Assembly: GCA_016714495.1 (NCBI GenBank)
Contig: JADKDU010000001.1
Coordinates: forward strand, 744,001 to 808,000
Reading direction: 5' to 3'
Source: Hyphomonadaceae bacterium
GTDB taxonomy: Bacteria; Pseudomonadota; Alphaproteobacteria; Caulobacterales; Hyphomonadaceae
DNA length: 64,000 nt
A program made the translations under genes and the position numbers. Within the stretch, counting starts at the first letter, position 1. Each line of letters opens with the position of its first letter. This document shows, one piece after another, positions 45,920 through 55,304 of the stretch. Below the pieces are notes generated by a model. It was not told where the DNA came from and searched no databases. It saw only the letters and a list, made by a program, of their open reading frames with translations.

Positions 45920-47578
45920 CTAGTTTCGCTTCCACACAACCTTGCCGCCGACCACCGTGATCGCGGGATTGACGGTCAGGATCTGCTCCTCAGGAACGGT
46001 CAGAATGTCGCCGCTAAAGCCGGTGAAGTCCGCGATCTTTCCGACCTCGATCGTGCCGAGATCAGCTTCCCGGAATGACGCATAGGCCGGCCAGATGGTG
46101 AACATCTTCAGCGCCTCTTCGCGCGTAACGGCCTGTTCCGGATGCCAGTCCAGGCCCGATTTACCCTGCAGATCCTTGCGCGCCACGGCCGCATAGAACT
46201 CGATGCGGGGATCGCCCTGTTCCACCGGCGCATCCGATCCGCCCGCAATGATCGCGCCTGCGTCCAGCAACACTCGCCATGCATAGGCGCCCAAAATCCG
46301 CCGGGGCCCGATGCGCGCCGGCGCGAAATAGAGATCGCCGATCGCATGGCTGGGTTGCATCGACGGGATGACGCCCAGCTCCTTGAAGCGAACGATGTCC
46401 TCAAGCCGAACAACCTGCGCATGCTCGATCCGCCAGCGCTTGTCAGCGGTCGGCTTGTCGGGCGCCGCATCGAACGTCTTCTGCATCCAGTCGAGTACAA
46501 GTTGGTTGGCGCGATCGCCAATGGCGTGGAAGCAGACCTGGATATTGGCGTCATAGGCCTTCTTCAGCAGCGACAGCGTCGGCTCTTCCTGCGCCAGCTG
46601 CAGTCCCGATGTATCGGGCCGATCCGAATACGGTTCGTTCAGCAGCGCTCCGCGCGATCCCAGCGCGCCGTCCATGTACAGCTTCACCGCCTTGGTGATA
46701 ACCATCTTGTCGGCCGTCTCGCCGAACACGTTCTTATCAAAGTCCACGCCATCGATCGCGTTGTAGATGCGCAGGTTCAGCTTGCCCGCATCCGACAACG
46801 CATTGATCCGCGGTACATGCAAGGCAGGCACTGACATGCTGTGCACGCCTGTCCAGCCAAGGCTCAGCTCGCGGGCCGCACCCTTCTGATACGTCTCATC
46901 GATCTGAGCGTCGCTCGGCGCCGTGATCAGCGAGGCCATCGCCATCATCGCGTTGTCGATCAGCATGCCCGTCGGCAAGCCATCCTTGCCCACTTCGATG
47001 CGCCCGCCATCCGGCTGGCTCTTCGGTTTGCCGTCGATCTTCGCCGCCTTCAACGCCGCCGTGTTCGCCACCAGCGCATGACCATCCGCTCTTTCCAGGA
47101 TCGCCGGCCTGTCGCCCGTCACCGCATCGAGATCCTGACGGGTCGGAAAGCGCGCTTCCGGCCAATGCGTCTCGATCCAGCCGCGCCCGACCAGGACCTG
47201 CCCAGCCGGCAGCGCCTTCGCCTTCTCGCCAACAACGCTCACCAGTTCCGCGATGGATTTGATCTCGTCGAGATCAAGCGCGCTCTCGCGCTCGCCAATG
47301 CCGTAAAGGTGGGCATGTGCATCCGTAAACCCGGGATAGAGAAACACGCCCGCGAGATCGATCTTCTCGGTTGTCTCGCCCGCCGTCTTCAGCAGATCGG
47401 ACGACGTACCCGTCGCAACGATCCGCCCGCCCTTGACGCTGACCGCCTCGACCGGCTTCAGGCCATCGAGCCCGGTATAGATCGTACCGCCATGGAAGAT
47501 CTGGTCAGGCGCCGCCACCACCGGCTGGTTGCACGCCGACACCGCCAAGGCGGCCATCGCCGCCACGAACAAACGCAT
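45920..47578 (-). CDS. Amidohydrolase family 3 lipoprotein (YtcJ-like)
   Basis: 552 residues. Lipobox VSAC (Cys16) gives a lipid anchor. Metal-site landmarks of the amidohydrolase superfamily: FTDAHAHLYGIG (HxH), HAIGDRAN and RIEHAQVV, and the late Asp in GGSDAPVEQGDP. Also LGSRGALLNEPYSD. YtcJ/NfdA-like enzymes hydrolyse N-substituted formamides or related amides; the true substrate is unknown. Unusually for this fold, it is predicted to be periplasmic. It stands 63 bp upstream of nothing on its own strand except rpmB, which is transcribed separately. Confidence 0.92.
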   Translation of the reverse strand: MRLFVAAMAALAVSACNQPVVAAPDQIFHGGTIYTGLDGLKPVEAVSVKGGRIVATGTSSDLLKTAGETTEKIDLAGVFLYPGFTDAHAHLYGIGERESALDLDEIKSIAELVSVVGEKAKALPAGQVLVGRGWIETHWPEARFPTRQDLDAVTGDRPAILERADGHALVANTAALKAAKIDGKPKSQPDGGRIEVGKDGLPTGMLIDNAMMAMASLITAPSDAQIDETYQKGAARELSLGWTGVHSMSVPALHVPRINALSDAGKLNLRIYNAIDGVDFDKNVFGETADKMVITKAVKLYMDGALGSRGALLNEPYSDRPDTSGLQLAQEEPTLSLLKKAYDANIQVCFHAIGDRANQLVLDWMQKTFDAAPDKPTADKRWRIEHAQVVRLEDIVRFKELGVIPSMQPSHAIGDLYFAPARIGPRRILGAYAWRVLLDAGAIIAGGSDAPVEQGDPRIEFYAAVARKDLQGKSGLDWHPEQAVTREEALKMFTIWPAYASFREADLGTIEVGKIADFTGFSGDILTVPEEQILTVNPAITVVGGKVVWKRN

Positions 47579-47641
47579 GAAAAACCCCTCGCCTTGCGGG
47601 CGAGAGGTTACACAGACCCTGCGATCTAGGGAAAGCGCGAG

Positions 47642-47929
47642 TTAGGCCGCGGCGGCTTTCTTCGCGATCTCTTTCTTGATCTTCAGCATCTTGGCCGACA
47701 GCTCGTCGTCCTTCGCCTTGGCGAGGAAGCCGTCGAGACCGCCGCGCTTGTCGACCGTGCGGAGCGCCGCCGCCGAAACGCGGGCCGAATAGGACTGACC
47801 GAGCGCGTCCGAGTGAACGGTCACGTTCACCAGGTTCGGCAGATAGCGCCGCTTGGTCTTGATGTTGGAGTGGCTGACCGTGTGGCCGACCATCGGCTTC
47901 TTGCCGGTGAGTTCACAAATGCGGGACAT
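47642..47929 (-). CDS. rpmB: 50S ribosomal protein L28
   Basis: 95 residues. MSRICELTGKKPMVGHTVSHSNIKTKRRYLPN is the canonical L28 N-terminus, followed by the helical, lysine-rich tail KIKKEIAKKAAAA typical of alphaproteobacterial versions. It is a component of the large ribosomal subunit. Unlike in E. coli, rpmG (L33) does not follow. Confidence 0.98.
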   Translation of the reverse strand: MSRICELTGKKPMVGHTVSHSNIKTKRRYLPNLVNVTVHSDALGQSYSARVSAAALRTVDKRGGLDGFLAKAKDDELSAKMLKIKKEIAKKAAAA

Positions 47930-48148
47930 GGCCCACCTTTCCTGGAAGTCTACACGCCGAAAAGCCCGCCAAAAGGGGACTTGTCGCCATGCTCTGAAAG
48001 CGAAGCGGGGTGGATAGTCAGGTCATCCCGCCCTGTCAAGTTCCGCAGTAGGCCCGCCCCTGACCGCCAGCCCGCCGGGAAATCGCCTGCTTTGCTCAGT
48101 TTAAACCCTGGGAGCCGGCGGGCAAAAGGTCCGCCGCGGAGCTGGTAA

Positions 48149-48988
48149 ATGCCGTTTCTGACTGCCGCCGCAACTGCTGGGGGCCTTCTGTTCGCCCCCA
48201 TGGCGGCGCAGAACGCCCTGGCCACCATCGCCGCCATCGGCGCAACCCGCCTCGAGGCGGAATACGAAGCCATTACGCCTGTCCCTTGGGTCGGCCGCCA
48301 CCGCACCGCCTCCGCCTCCCTCACCGCCGACATTTCCGCCACCCGTTATCGCATCGCCATCGACAGCCGCGCCGAAGGCTTTGTCGACTGGTTCGTCGAT
48401 TCCAGCGTCGCCATGGTTTCGACCGGCCTCGTCACCGCTCGCGGCCTGATGCCGCTCCGCTTTGACAGCTCGGTACAAGACGGCCCCAAGCATCGCCGCG
48501 TTCTGGTCGACTATGCGCCCGGCGAAGTGCTGGTGAGCGTCTCGCCCAAGTATGGCGACTGGGGCTTTCCCGCGACCACGCCGCCGCAGAAGCTAGAAGC
48601 TGTTGATCCGCTCACCGCGATCCTCAGTCTCACGCTCCGCCTCCGCGCCACGCCCTCAAATCCGTGCGGCGGCCCGCTACAGGTCTTTGACGGCAAGCAA
48701 CGCTACGACCTGCGCCTGCGCTACAGCGCGCGCGTCACCTGGAACACAGACGTCTACAAGGGGCCGGCCATCCGTTGCGACGTCGAATATATCGAGATCG
48801 CCGGTTTCGATCCAAAGTCCGCCGAGCAGCGCGAAGCCGACCGCGAGGATATCAGATGGACGAACATCACCCTCGCCGAAATCAACCGCGGCGAACTCAC
48901 CCCGCCTCTCAAGGCCGAACTCCGCTCCAACCGCTCCGGCAAATACACTTACCGGGCCACGAAACTCAGCTACGGCCGGGCGCGCTAA
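48149..48988 (+). CDS. DUF3108-containing exported protein
   Basis: 279 residues. The N-terminus (MPFLTAAATAGGLLFAPMAAQNALA) is a signal peptide. The mature part is a beta-rich DUF3108 domain (PF11306): LEAEYEAITPVPWVGRHRTASASL, DWFVDSSVAMVSTG and QVFDGKQRYDLRLRYSARV. Function is unknown; it is commonly encoded next to rpmB in Caulobacter-like bacteria and divergent here, with 219 bp between starts. Two cysteines (SNPCGG and IRCDVE) may pair. The C-terminus is basic. Confidence 0.82.
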   Translation: MPFLTAAATAGGLLFAPMAAQNALATIAAIGATRLEAEYEAITPVPWVGRHRTASASLTADISATRYRIAIDSRAEGFVDWFVDSSVAMVSTGLVTARGLMPLRFDSSVQDGPKHRRVLVDYAPGEVLVSVSPKYGDWGFPATTPPQKLEAVDPLTAILSLTLRLRATPSNPCGGPLQVFDGKQRYDLRLRYSARVTWNTDVYKGPAIRCDVEYIEIAGFDPKSAEQREADREDIRWTNITLAEINRGELTPPLKAELRSNRSGKYTYRATKLSYGRAR

Positions 48989-49019
48989 ACGCCAGGCTCA
49001 GCAGGCGCCGCTCGCGCCG

Positions 49020-50153
49020 TTACGCCTTCCGGCCGGCCCAGACCGCCTCATAGACCCGCAAAAAATTCCCGCTCACGAAGCCTGCCGCATTCTTCCTGCC
49101 AAATCCCTTGCGCAGCAACGCGGCGACCAGTTCCGGAAGCTGTTTGTAGCTGGTGAAGACCGGCTTGAAATTGGCGTCCATGTCCGTCCCCAGGCTGACG
49201 TGCTCCGGGCCCAGCACGTCAGCCAGGTCGAGGATGCGGTCGACATACTCATCCAGCATCGTCATGCCGATGCCCGCCGGCCACGCTCCGATGACGCCGC
49301 CCCTGCGGCTGATCTCCCTCGCCATGGTGAGACTGATGAACCGCGGATGCGACGCTCCGCGCCCTTCAACATGGGTGTGCGAGCATATCACTGGCCGCGA
49401 GCAAACCTTCATTGCCGCCGCCACCGTCGCTTCCGACGCATGCGCCAAATCGACCACCATACCCAGCCTGTCCATCTCGCGGATCACGTCCGCGCCGAAC
49501 GGCGAAAGCCCGCCCGTCACGGGCGCGGCCGTCTGGATGTCACCCACCTCGTTGGGCCGGTAATGCACCAGCGTGATCGACCGCACATCGTCCCTGAACG
49601 CGCCCGCCACATTCGCGATGTCCCCCGCCAGGAAGTCCGCGCCTTCCACAGTCAGGAAGCCGCCAATGCCCTGCTTCAACTGGATACGGCGAAAATCGCT
49701 AGGCTCCTTTACAAACGTCACGCCCAACGCCGGCAGCACGCGATGCATGTTGGCGATCTGGCGCTCATAACTCGCTCGCGCTTCGCCAGGCTTGAAATCG
49801 CGCGCCGCTCCAAGCCCGTCTCCGACCAGGTTCAACACCTGCACGTCGGCCACCGCCGCAAAACTCGCGCCGGACAATTGCCCCTCGCGCATCTCGGCAA
49901 GTGCGCGATCTTCCGAAGGCTTGCCCGCCGCGATCTGAAGCGCGGGTGAAAGGTCCGTCGCATCACGTCCGAACGTGAGCCCCGGATGGGCGTGAATATC
50001 GATCGCAGGATTTGCCTTCAGCAGATCATGCGCCTGTTGCAGGAAATCGGTATCGTTCGTTTCCTGCGCGCTCCGGCAGCCCGTCGTCGCCAGCCCCGCA
50101 ACGCACGCGCCGGACATCAGCAAGCGTCTGCGATTCACGGCAAAGCGATTCAT
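49020..50153 (-). CDS. Membrane dipeptidase (peptidase M19), Tat-type lipoprotein
   Basis: 377 residues from ATG 50153. The N-terminus MNRFAVNRRRLLMSGACVAGLATTGCRS has a twin-arginine pattern and lipobox TTGC, suggesting Tat export and lipidation. DIHAHPGLTF gives the first metal ligands. VVDLAHASEATVAAA and VICSHTHVEGRG match the renal dipeptidase family (PF01244). GTDMDANFKP lies near the C-terminus. These zinc enzymes cleave dipeptides, often with C-terminal D-amino acids. No wall gene is adjacent, so the substrate is open. Confidence 0.9.
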   Translation of the reverse strand: MNRFAVNRRRLLMSGACVAGLATTGCRSAQETNDTDFLQQAHDLLKANPAIDIHAHPGLTFGRDATDLSPALQIAAGKPSEDRALAEMREGQLSGASFAAVADVQVLNLVGDGLGAARDFKPGEARASYERQIANMHRVLPALGVTFVKEPSDFRRIQLKQGIGGFLTVEGADFLAGDIANVAGAFRDDVRSITLVHYRPNEVGDIQTAAPVTGGLSPFGADVIREMDRLGMVVDLAHASEATVAAAMKVCSRPVICSHTHVEGRGASHPRFISLTMAREISRRGGVIGAWPAGIGMTMLDEYVDRILDLADVLGPEHVSLGTDMDANFKPVFTSYKQLPELVAALLRKGFGRKNAAGFVSGNFLRVYEAVWAGRKA

Positions 50154-50431
50154 AAGAATTCTCGCGCGGTAGACCAGTGACCATTTCATAATGGCCGTGT
50201 TCCATCCGCACGCAAGTACGGCCAGAATGGCGCCATCTTCGGGTAATCCACAGCCTCACCCGTTGACCCGGCGCGCTTGCGACCCCAACCTTGAATCAGG
50301 ACCGAACCGCGTCCCCTGGGAAGACGGACATGCGCTGGCGCCCGCACACCCCGCTCGTTTCGACCTTGCCGCACGTTTACGTGCGCAGCGTCGCCATCGC
50401 CTGATCCCCCGTCCAATCAGGAGCGCAGCCT

Positions 50432-53041
50432 CTGGCCGCCAGCGACAACACCCGTATCCGGGCCATCCTCGGCCCCACCAATACCGGCAAGACCCACTAC
50501 GCGATCGAGCGCATGCTCGCGCATGGCACCGGCATGATCGGCCTGCCGCTGCGCCTGCTCGCGCGCGAAATCTATGACAGGATGGTGAAAGAGAAGGGCG
50601 CTAAAGCCTGCGCCCTCATCACCGGTGAGGAACGCATCAAGCCGCCCGGCGCGCGCTGGTACGCCTGCACCGTGGAAGCCATGCCTGTCTCGGAAGGCGC
50701 AGACTTCATGGCGATCGACGAGATCCAGCTCGCACAGGATCCCGACCGCGGCCACGTCTTCACCGATCGCATCCTGCATGCCCGCGGCCGGCACGAAACC
50801 ATGCTGCTCGGCGCCGACACCATGCGCTCCGCACTTCAGCGCCTCGACCTCGATATCGACGGTGAACGCCGCGAACGTTTCTCGAAGCTGAGCTATGCCG
50901 GCCCCGCCAAGATCACCAAACTGCCCAAGCGCTCGGCCATCGTCGCCTTCTCGTCGGAAGAGGTTTACGCCATCGCCGAACTGCTGAAGCGCCAGCGCGG
51001 CGGCTGCGCCGTCATCATGGGCGCGCTCTCGCCCCGCACACGCAACGCACAGGTCGATCTCTACCAGTCCGGCGAGGTCGACTACATCGTCGCCACCGAC
51101 GCCATCGGCATGGGCCTCAACCTCGATGTCGGCCACATCGCCTTCGCCTCACGCCGCAAGTTCGACGGTCGCCAGCGTCGCTATCTGCGCCCTGATGAAC
51201 TCGCGCAGATCGCTGGCCGCGCCGGCCGCTTCCGCGACGACGGCACGTTCGGCGAAACCGCTGACTGCACGCCCTTCGAGGAAGACACGGTCGAACGCAT
51301 CGTCAACCACCACTTCGAACCCGTCGACTATCTCAACTGGCGCAACTCCGATCTCGACTGGTCGAGCGTCGCCTGCCTTCTCGCATCGCTCCGCCGCTCC
51401 TCGCCCGACGTGATCCTCCGCCGCGCGCCCGAAGCGCTCGACGAGATGACGCTATCCATGCTGGCGCAGGACGAGGACGTTGTACGGCATGCCCGCACCC
51501 ACGCCCATGTCCGCCGCTTGTGGGACCTCTGCACCCTGCCGGATTTCCGCAAGCACGGCCCGGACGCCCACTTCAAGCTCGTGCAATCCTTCGTCGAAAA
51601 ACTGAGCGAGCCCGCCGCCCGCATCAAGGACGAATGGATGTACACCCATGTCGAACCGCTCGACCGCACCGAAGGCGAGATCGACACGCTGCAGCAACGC
51701 CTCGCCGCCATCCGCACCTGGACCTACGCCGCCAATCGCACCGACTGGCTCGAGAACGCCGAGACATGGCGCGGCCGCACGCGCGAGATCGAGGACAAGC
51801 TTTCTGATGCGCTCCACCAGGCGCTGATGCTGCGCTTCGTCGACCGTCGCACGTCGGCCTTGCTCAAGACACTCAACTCTCAGGAAGACGCGCCCGCCGA
51901 AATAGGTCCAGCCGGAGAAGTCCTGATCGGCGGCCACAGTGTCGGTCGCCTTGAAGGTCTCATCTTCACCGCCGAAGCCACGGGTGGAACTCTTGCCGGA
52001 CGCGCCCTGCGCGGCGCCGCTCTCAAATCCCTGCGCCCCGTAATCGAGCGCCGCCTCGCTATCATCGCGCAGGCCCCCGACGCCGACCTCTGCTTCAACC
52101 CGGCAATGGCGGCCATCGTCCATGAAAGCGCGCCGGTTGCGAAACTTGTCGCCGCCACAGACTGGCATTCGCCCAGCGTCCAGTTGCTTGGCGCCGGCGA
52201 CGCCGCCGCGCCGAGCCGCGACGCGGCGCAGGAGCGTCTCACCCGCTGGTTCGCCGATCACGTCAAAGCTACGCTGCCCGCCCTGCACGATCTGCGCGCC
52301 GCACTCGACGACACGGCCATCCGTGGCGCCGCGCGTGGCACGGCTTTCCAGCTCCTCGAAACTGGCGCCGCTTTCGATCGTCGCGCCGCCACCGTCGCAC
52401 GCCAGGCGCCGCCGCTCTCGCCGGAAGACCGCGCCATGCTCAACGCCGCCGGCGTGAAGGCTGGCCGCGTCGCCGCCTGGCTGCCTGGCCTCTTGAAGCC
52501 CGCCGCCGCACGCCTCGCCCTCGCCCTGCGCGCCGTCCACACCGGACAGCCCCCGCGTCAGCCGCCGACGCAATCTTCCTTTGCGCTAGCCAACGACCCG
52601 TGGCCCGAGCCCATGCTTTGGACCGCCGGCTATCTCCGCATCGGCCCGCGCGCCGTCCGCGCCGATCTTGCTGAGCGTCTGATGGGCGGGCTCGCCCAGA
52701 TCCGCCGCGCCTCCGAAACATCGGCGTTCGCCGTTCCGCCCGAACTCGCCGCCCAGGTCGGCTGCCCCGCCGTGGACTTCCCCGCCATCCTGCGCGGCCT
52801 CGGCCTCAAGCCAGCCGAGAAAGACCGCGAGACCGGCGCCGTCAAACTCTGGCGCTTCCCGGCCCAACGCACGCACGAGCCCACAAGCGCCCCGCGCAAT
52901 GGCCACACAGCCACACCCGCGCTTGCGCCCTCCGGCCCCTTCGCAGGCCTTGCCGAACTGATGGCGCCCCAGCCCGCATCCCATCGCAGGAGGCGCCGCC
53001 ACAAGCGCCCTGCAGTCGCCTCGCCAAAGGCGGCGACATGA
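50432..53041 (+). CDS. SUV3-like DExH helicase, apparent CTG start
   Basis: 869 residues. Walker A is GPTNTGKT (residues 14-21), Walker B DEIQ, motif V/VI region ATDAIGMGLN and QIAGRAGRF. These match mitochondrial-type SUV3 helicases conserved in alphaproteobacteria. The middle holds the SUV3_C-like domain; the C-terminus is Pro/Arg-rich. From the in-frame stop at 50402-50404 to Walker A there is no ATG, GTG or TTG; the only candidate is CTG 50432, 8 nt after AGGAG (50419-50423). The next ATG (50513) would remove the P-loop. Likely RNA turnover role. The stop overlaps the following S4 gene. Confidence 0.9.
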   Translation: MAASDNTRIRAILGPTNTGKTHYAIERMLAHGTGMIGLPLRLLAREIYDRMVKEKGAKACALITGEERIKPPGARWYACTVEAMPVSEGADFMAIDEIQLAQDPDRGHVFTDRILHARGRHETMLLGADTMRSALQRLDLDIDGERRERFSKLSYAGPAKITKLPKRSAIVAFSSEEVYAIAELLKRQRGGCAVIMGALSPRTRNAQVDLYQSGEVDYIVATDAIGMGLNLDVGHIAFASRRKFDGRQRRYLRPDELAQIAGRAGRFRDDGTFGETADCTPFEEDTVERIVNHHFEPVDYLNWRNSDLDWSSVACLLASLRRSSPDVILRRAPEALDEMTLSMLAQDEDVVRHARTHAHVRRLWDLCTLPDFRKHGPDAHFKLVQSFVEKLSEPAARIKDEWMYTHVEPLDRTEGEIDTLQQRLAAIRTWTYAANRTDWLENAETWRGRTREIEDKLSDALHQALMLRFVDRRTSALLKTLNSQEDAPAEIGPAGEVLIGGHSVGRLEGLIFTAEATGGTLAGRALRGAALKSLRPVIERRLAIIAQAPDADLCFNPAMAAIVHESAPVAKLVAATDWHSPSVQLLGAGDAAAPSRDAAQERLTRWFADHVKATLPALHDLRAALDDTAIRGAARGTAFQLLETGAAFDRRAATVARQAPPLSPEDRAMLNAAGVKAGRVAAWLPGLLKPAAARLALALRAVHTGQPPRQPPTQSSFALANDPWPEPMLWTAGYLRIGPRAVRADLAERLMGGLAQIRRASETSAFAVPPELAAQVGCPAVDFPAILRGLGLKPAEKDRETGAVKLWRFPAQRTHEPTSAPRNGHTATPALAPSGPFAGLAELMAPQPASHRRRRRHKRPAVASPKAAT

Positions 53042-53331
53042 GCGCAGACGACGCTGCCGGCCGCATGCGGCTCGACGTCTTCCTCTGGCGCGCCCGCTTC
53101 TTCACGGCGCGCACGAACGCCACGGAGGCGGTCGAGGAACAGGGCGCCCGCATCGAACGCGCCGGTCAGGTCCGCCGCATCGACAAGGCGGCCACCCCGG
53201 TCGAGCCGGGCGACATCCTGTCTTTCCGCGCGCCCTCCGGCCAAAAGCTTGTGAGGATTCTTTCACTTCCTGCGCGAAGGGGGCCGCCATCCGAAGCGGC
53301 GCTATGTTATGAGGCGATCGAGGGGCGCTAA
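53038..53331 (+). CDS. S4-domain RNA-binding protein (HslR-like)
   Basis: 97 residues. S4 RNA-binding domain at residues ~9-70 (MRLDVFLWRARFFTARTNATEAVEEQGARI and PVEPGDILSFRAP). It lies in an ATGA overlap with the SUV3-like helicase, so both are translated together. HslR homologues bind 50S subunits carrying stalled peptidyl-tRNA. The pairing of this protein with SUV3-like helicases is common in alphaproteobacteria, suggesting joint action on structured RNA. Confidence 0.9.
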   Translation: MSADDAAGRMRLDVFLWRARFFTARTNATEAVEEQGARIERAGQVRRIDKAATPVEPGDILSFRAPSGQKLVRILSLPARRGPPSEAALCYEAIEGR

Positions 53332-53350
53332 CGCCGGTGAGGCCTGACGG

Positions 53351-53842
53351 GTGACAGCAGAACCAAGGCCTTCCGGCCCCGTGGGCGAGACCCTGGCAGC
53401 GCTCAAGCGCCTGCCCGATTTTCGTGCGGCTATCGAGGGCCTGCTGCTCTTCCTGATGGTCGTTGCAGCCGGCGCCTGGACCGCCAATTCCGGCGTCCTC
53501 CACCTCAAGCCGCTGCCCAGCGATGAACTCCTGATAACCTGGCTTTCCGCTTTCATTGTCCCGACCCTGTCGGAGGAAGTCCTGTTCCGAGGCTGGGTGC
53601 GCAAGGGCGCTCCGCTCGCCGCCGTGGCGTCCCTTCTGGCCTACATTCTCTGGCATCCCGTCCAGACCTGGGCCGGCCTGCCTTTTGGCCGCCCGGAATT
53701 CCTCGACCCCGCCTTTCTCGGCCTCATCGCTTGGCTGGGCCTAGCTTGCACCCTCTCCCGCATCCGCTCCGGCTCGATCTGGCCGGCCGTGGTCATTCAC
53801 TGGGGCGTGGTCGTCATGTGGAAGAGCCTTTACGGCGGCTGA
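53351..53842 (+). CDS. CPBP-family intramembrane metalloprotease (CAAX type II)
   Basis: 163 residues from GTG 53351. Several hydrophobic helices. The CPBP motifs are present: SEEVLFRGW (catalytic EE with FR), a downstream His (LWHPVQT) and VIHWGVVV. These proteases act within the inner membrane; bacterial roles include bacteriocin immunity and protein processing, not established here. It is shorter than many family members. It lies 19 bp after the S4 gene, probably in the same transcript. Confidence 0.88.
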   Translation: MTAEPRPSGPVGETLAALKRLPDFRAAIEGLLLFLMVVAAGAWTANSGVLHLKPLPSDELLITWLSAFIVPTLSEEVLFRGWVRKGAPLAAVASLLAYILWHPVQTWAGLPFGRPEFLDPAFLGLIAWLGLACTLSRIRSGSIWPAVVIHWGVVVMWKSLYGG

Positions 53843-53931
53843 GCCTGGTTCAGCCTGCCTCAACGCCTCGTTCAATTGACAAGGCCCGCCGCTGGCCCCA
53901 TGTCGCGGCGCCAGTACGGACGGCTTGCCCA

Positions 53932-54273
53932 ATGACCTACATCGTCACCGACGCCTGCATCCGGTGCAAATACATGGACTGCGTAGAAGTATGTCCGGTG
54001 GACTGCTTCTACGAAGGCGAGAACTTCCTGGTGATTCACCCGGAAGAATGCATCGATTGCGGCGTTTGCCAGCCGGAATGCCCCGTAGAGGCCATCGTCC
54101 CGGACACGGAAGATGACGCGGACGGCAAATGGCTGAAGCTGAATACCGATTACGCGAAGGTCTGGCCGAACATTACCGTCAAAGGCACCGCGCCGGCTGA
54201 CGCGGACGATTACGCTAAGGTAAAGGGAAAGTTGGCGACCCTATTTTCGCCCAAACCCGGCTCCGGACAGTAA
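53932..54273 (+). CDS. fdxA: 7Fe ferredoxin FdxA
   Basis: 113 residues. Two cluster-binding segments: Cys9, Cys12, Cys17, Cys21, Cys25 and Cys40, Cys43, Cys46, Cys50, in the order typical of [3Fe-4S][4Fe-4S] ferredoxins. The sequence MTYIVTDACIRCKYMDCVEV is the usual start of alphaproteobacterial FdxA. The C-terminal half is acidic (DTEDDADGKW). A cytoplasmic low-potential electron carrier, likely essential in many relatives. ATG 53932 is the obvious start. Confidence 0.95.
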   Translation: MTYIVTDACIRCKYMDCVEVCPVDCFYEGENFLVIHPEECIDCGVCQPECPVEAIVPDTEDDADGKWLKLNTDYAKVWPNITVKGTAPADADDYAKVKGKLATLFSPKPGSGQ

Positions 54274-54491
54274 TTTTTCTGGGGCGAATTGCCGCTAGGG
54301 CATGCAGAATAGGGGCTTAAACCCCACATCGCGCTGCAGCAACGAGTTGAAATTTCTTGCAATTGTGCTAAGGGTCAAGTTCGCCGACGGGCGAAACAGA
54401 CAACGCAACAGGTCAGGCTCCGCTGCCGCGCACCCTCAGGTGGGCGCCCCGAAGACCTGACACTTATTGCGAGTAGCGAGGTGATCGAGCA
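54274..54491 (+). promoter_or_regulatory. Leader and promoter region of cdnL
   Basis: 218 bp between fdxA and cdnL. TTGAAA near 54346 and a following T/A-rich stretch suggest a promoter. Downstream (54411-54464) a leader may fold, since GGTCAGG near its start can pair with CCTGAC near its end and GC-rich arms lie in between. A structured 5' untranslated region of about 100 nt is plausible. Confidence 0.35.
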
Positions 54492-55016
54492 ATGACCAAA
54501 AAACAGCCGGCAAAAGTCGTTGAAGGCCTCTTCAATGTTGGCCAGCACGTGGTTTACCCTGCGCACGGTGTCGGCCGTGTGACTGCCGTGGAAACCCAGC
54601 AGGTCGCCGGCATGAAGCTCGAAGTTTTCGTCGTTGCGTTCGAGCAGGATAAGCTCATTCTCCGCGTTCCGACCGCCAAGGCGGCCTCTTCGGGCATGCG
54701 CGCCCTCGCCTCGACCCGCGTGGTCGGCGATGCGCTCAAAACCCTCGGCGGCCGCGCGCGCATCAAGCGCACGATGTGGTCGCGCCGCGCCCAGGAATAC
54801 GAAGCGAAGATCAATTCGGGCAACCTGATTTCCATTGCGGAAGTCGTTCGCGACCTCCACCGCGCTGGCGACCAGCCGGACCAGTCCTATTCCGAGCGCC
54901 AGCTCTATGAATCGGCGCTCGATCGCATGGCCCGCGAACTCGCGGCCGTCGAAAACATCAAGCATGCCGACGCCGTGGAGAAACTCTCCAAGTCTCTGGC
55001 TAAGCGCGCCGCCTGA
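54492..55016 (+). CDS. cdnL: CarD-family transcription regulator (CdnL)
   Basis: 174 residues. The N-terminal RNA-polymerase-binding Tudor-like domain begins FNVGQHVVYPAHGVGRVTAVE (residues 14-34). The C-terminal helical DNA-binding domain follows (AQEYEAKINSGNLISIAEVVRDLHR, SYSERQLYESALDRMARELA). CdnL stabilises open complexes, particularly at rRNA and metabolic promoters, in Caulobacter and Myxococcus. It has a strong intrinsic terminator 50 bp downstream and is monocistronic. Confidence 0.94.
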   Translation: MTKKQPAKVVEGLFNVGQHVVYPAHGVGRVTAVETQQVAGMKLEVFVVAFEQDKLILRVPTAKAASSGMRALASTRVVGDALKTLGGRARIKRTMWSRRAQEYEAKINSGNLISIAEVVRDLHRAGDQPDQSYSERQLYESALDRMARELAAVENIKHADAVEKLSKSLAKRAA

Positions 55017-55065
55017 AAGCGAGAGGCTGAAGAGCCCCTCGACCAAGCGGACGACTAAACGTATA

Positions 55066-55098
55066 ACAGGGCGTCCCTCCGGGACGTCCTGTTTTTTT
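55066..55098 (+). terminator. Intrinsic terminator of cdnL
   Basis: ACAGGGCGTCCC (55066-55077) pairs with GGGACGTCCTGT (55081-55092) across a TCC loop with one G-T pair, followed by seven T. Confidence 0.9.
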
Positions 55099-55304
55099 GC
55101 GCCGCATGTGCGCTTTTGGCGGTTTCATTTGAGGCCGCCCTTCCCGAGGGAACCCGGGAATCTATCTCTGTTCTTTTCGTGAATTTTTACCCTGGGGCGG
55201 AACCGCCTTCGGCTCGAAGGGTTTGTTCCGTCGGGCGGAGATTCTTGTCTCCGTCAGACGCGCATGTTCCGCGCGGCAGGGGCGAAAACTTCACGGAGCC
55301 GACC

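Noticed and set aside
45677..46078. Possible gene on the plus strand in the 45.6-46.1 kb gap
   Set aside because: No ribosome-binding site, low-complexity protein and a 159-bp overlap with the well-supported amidohydrolase end.
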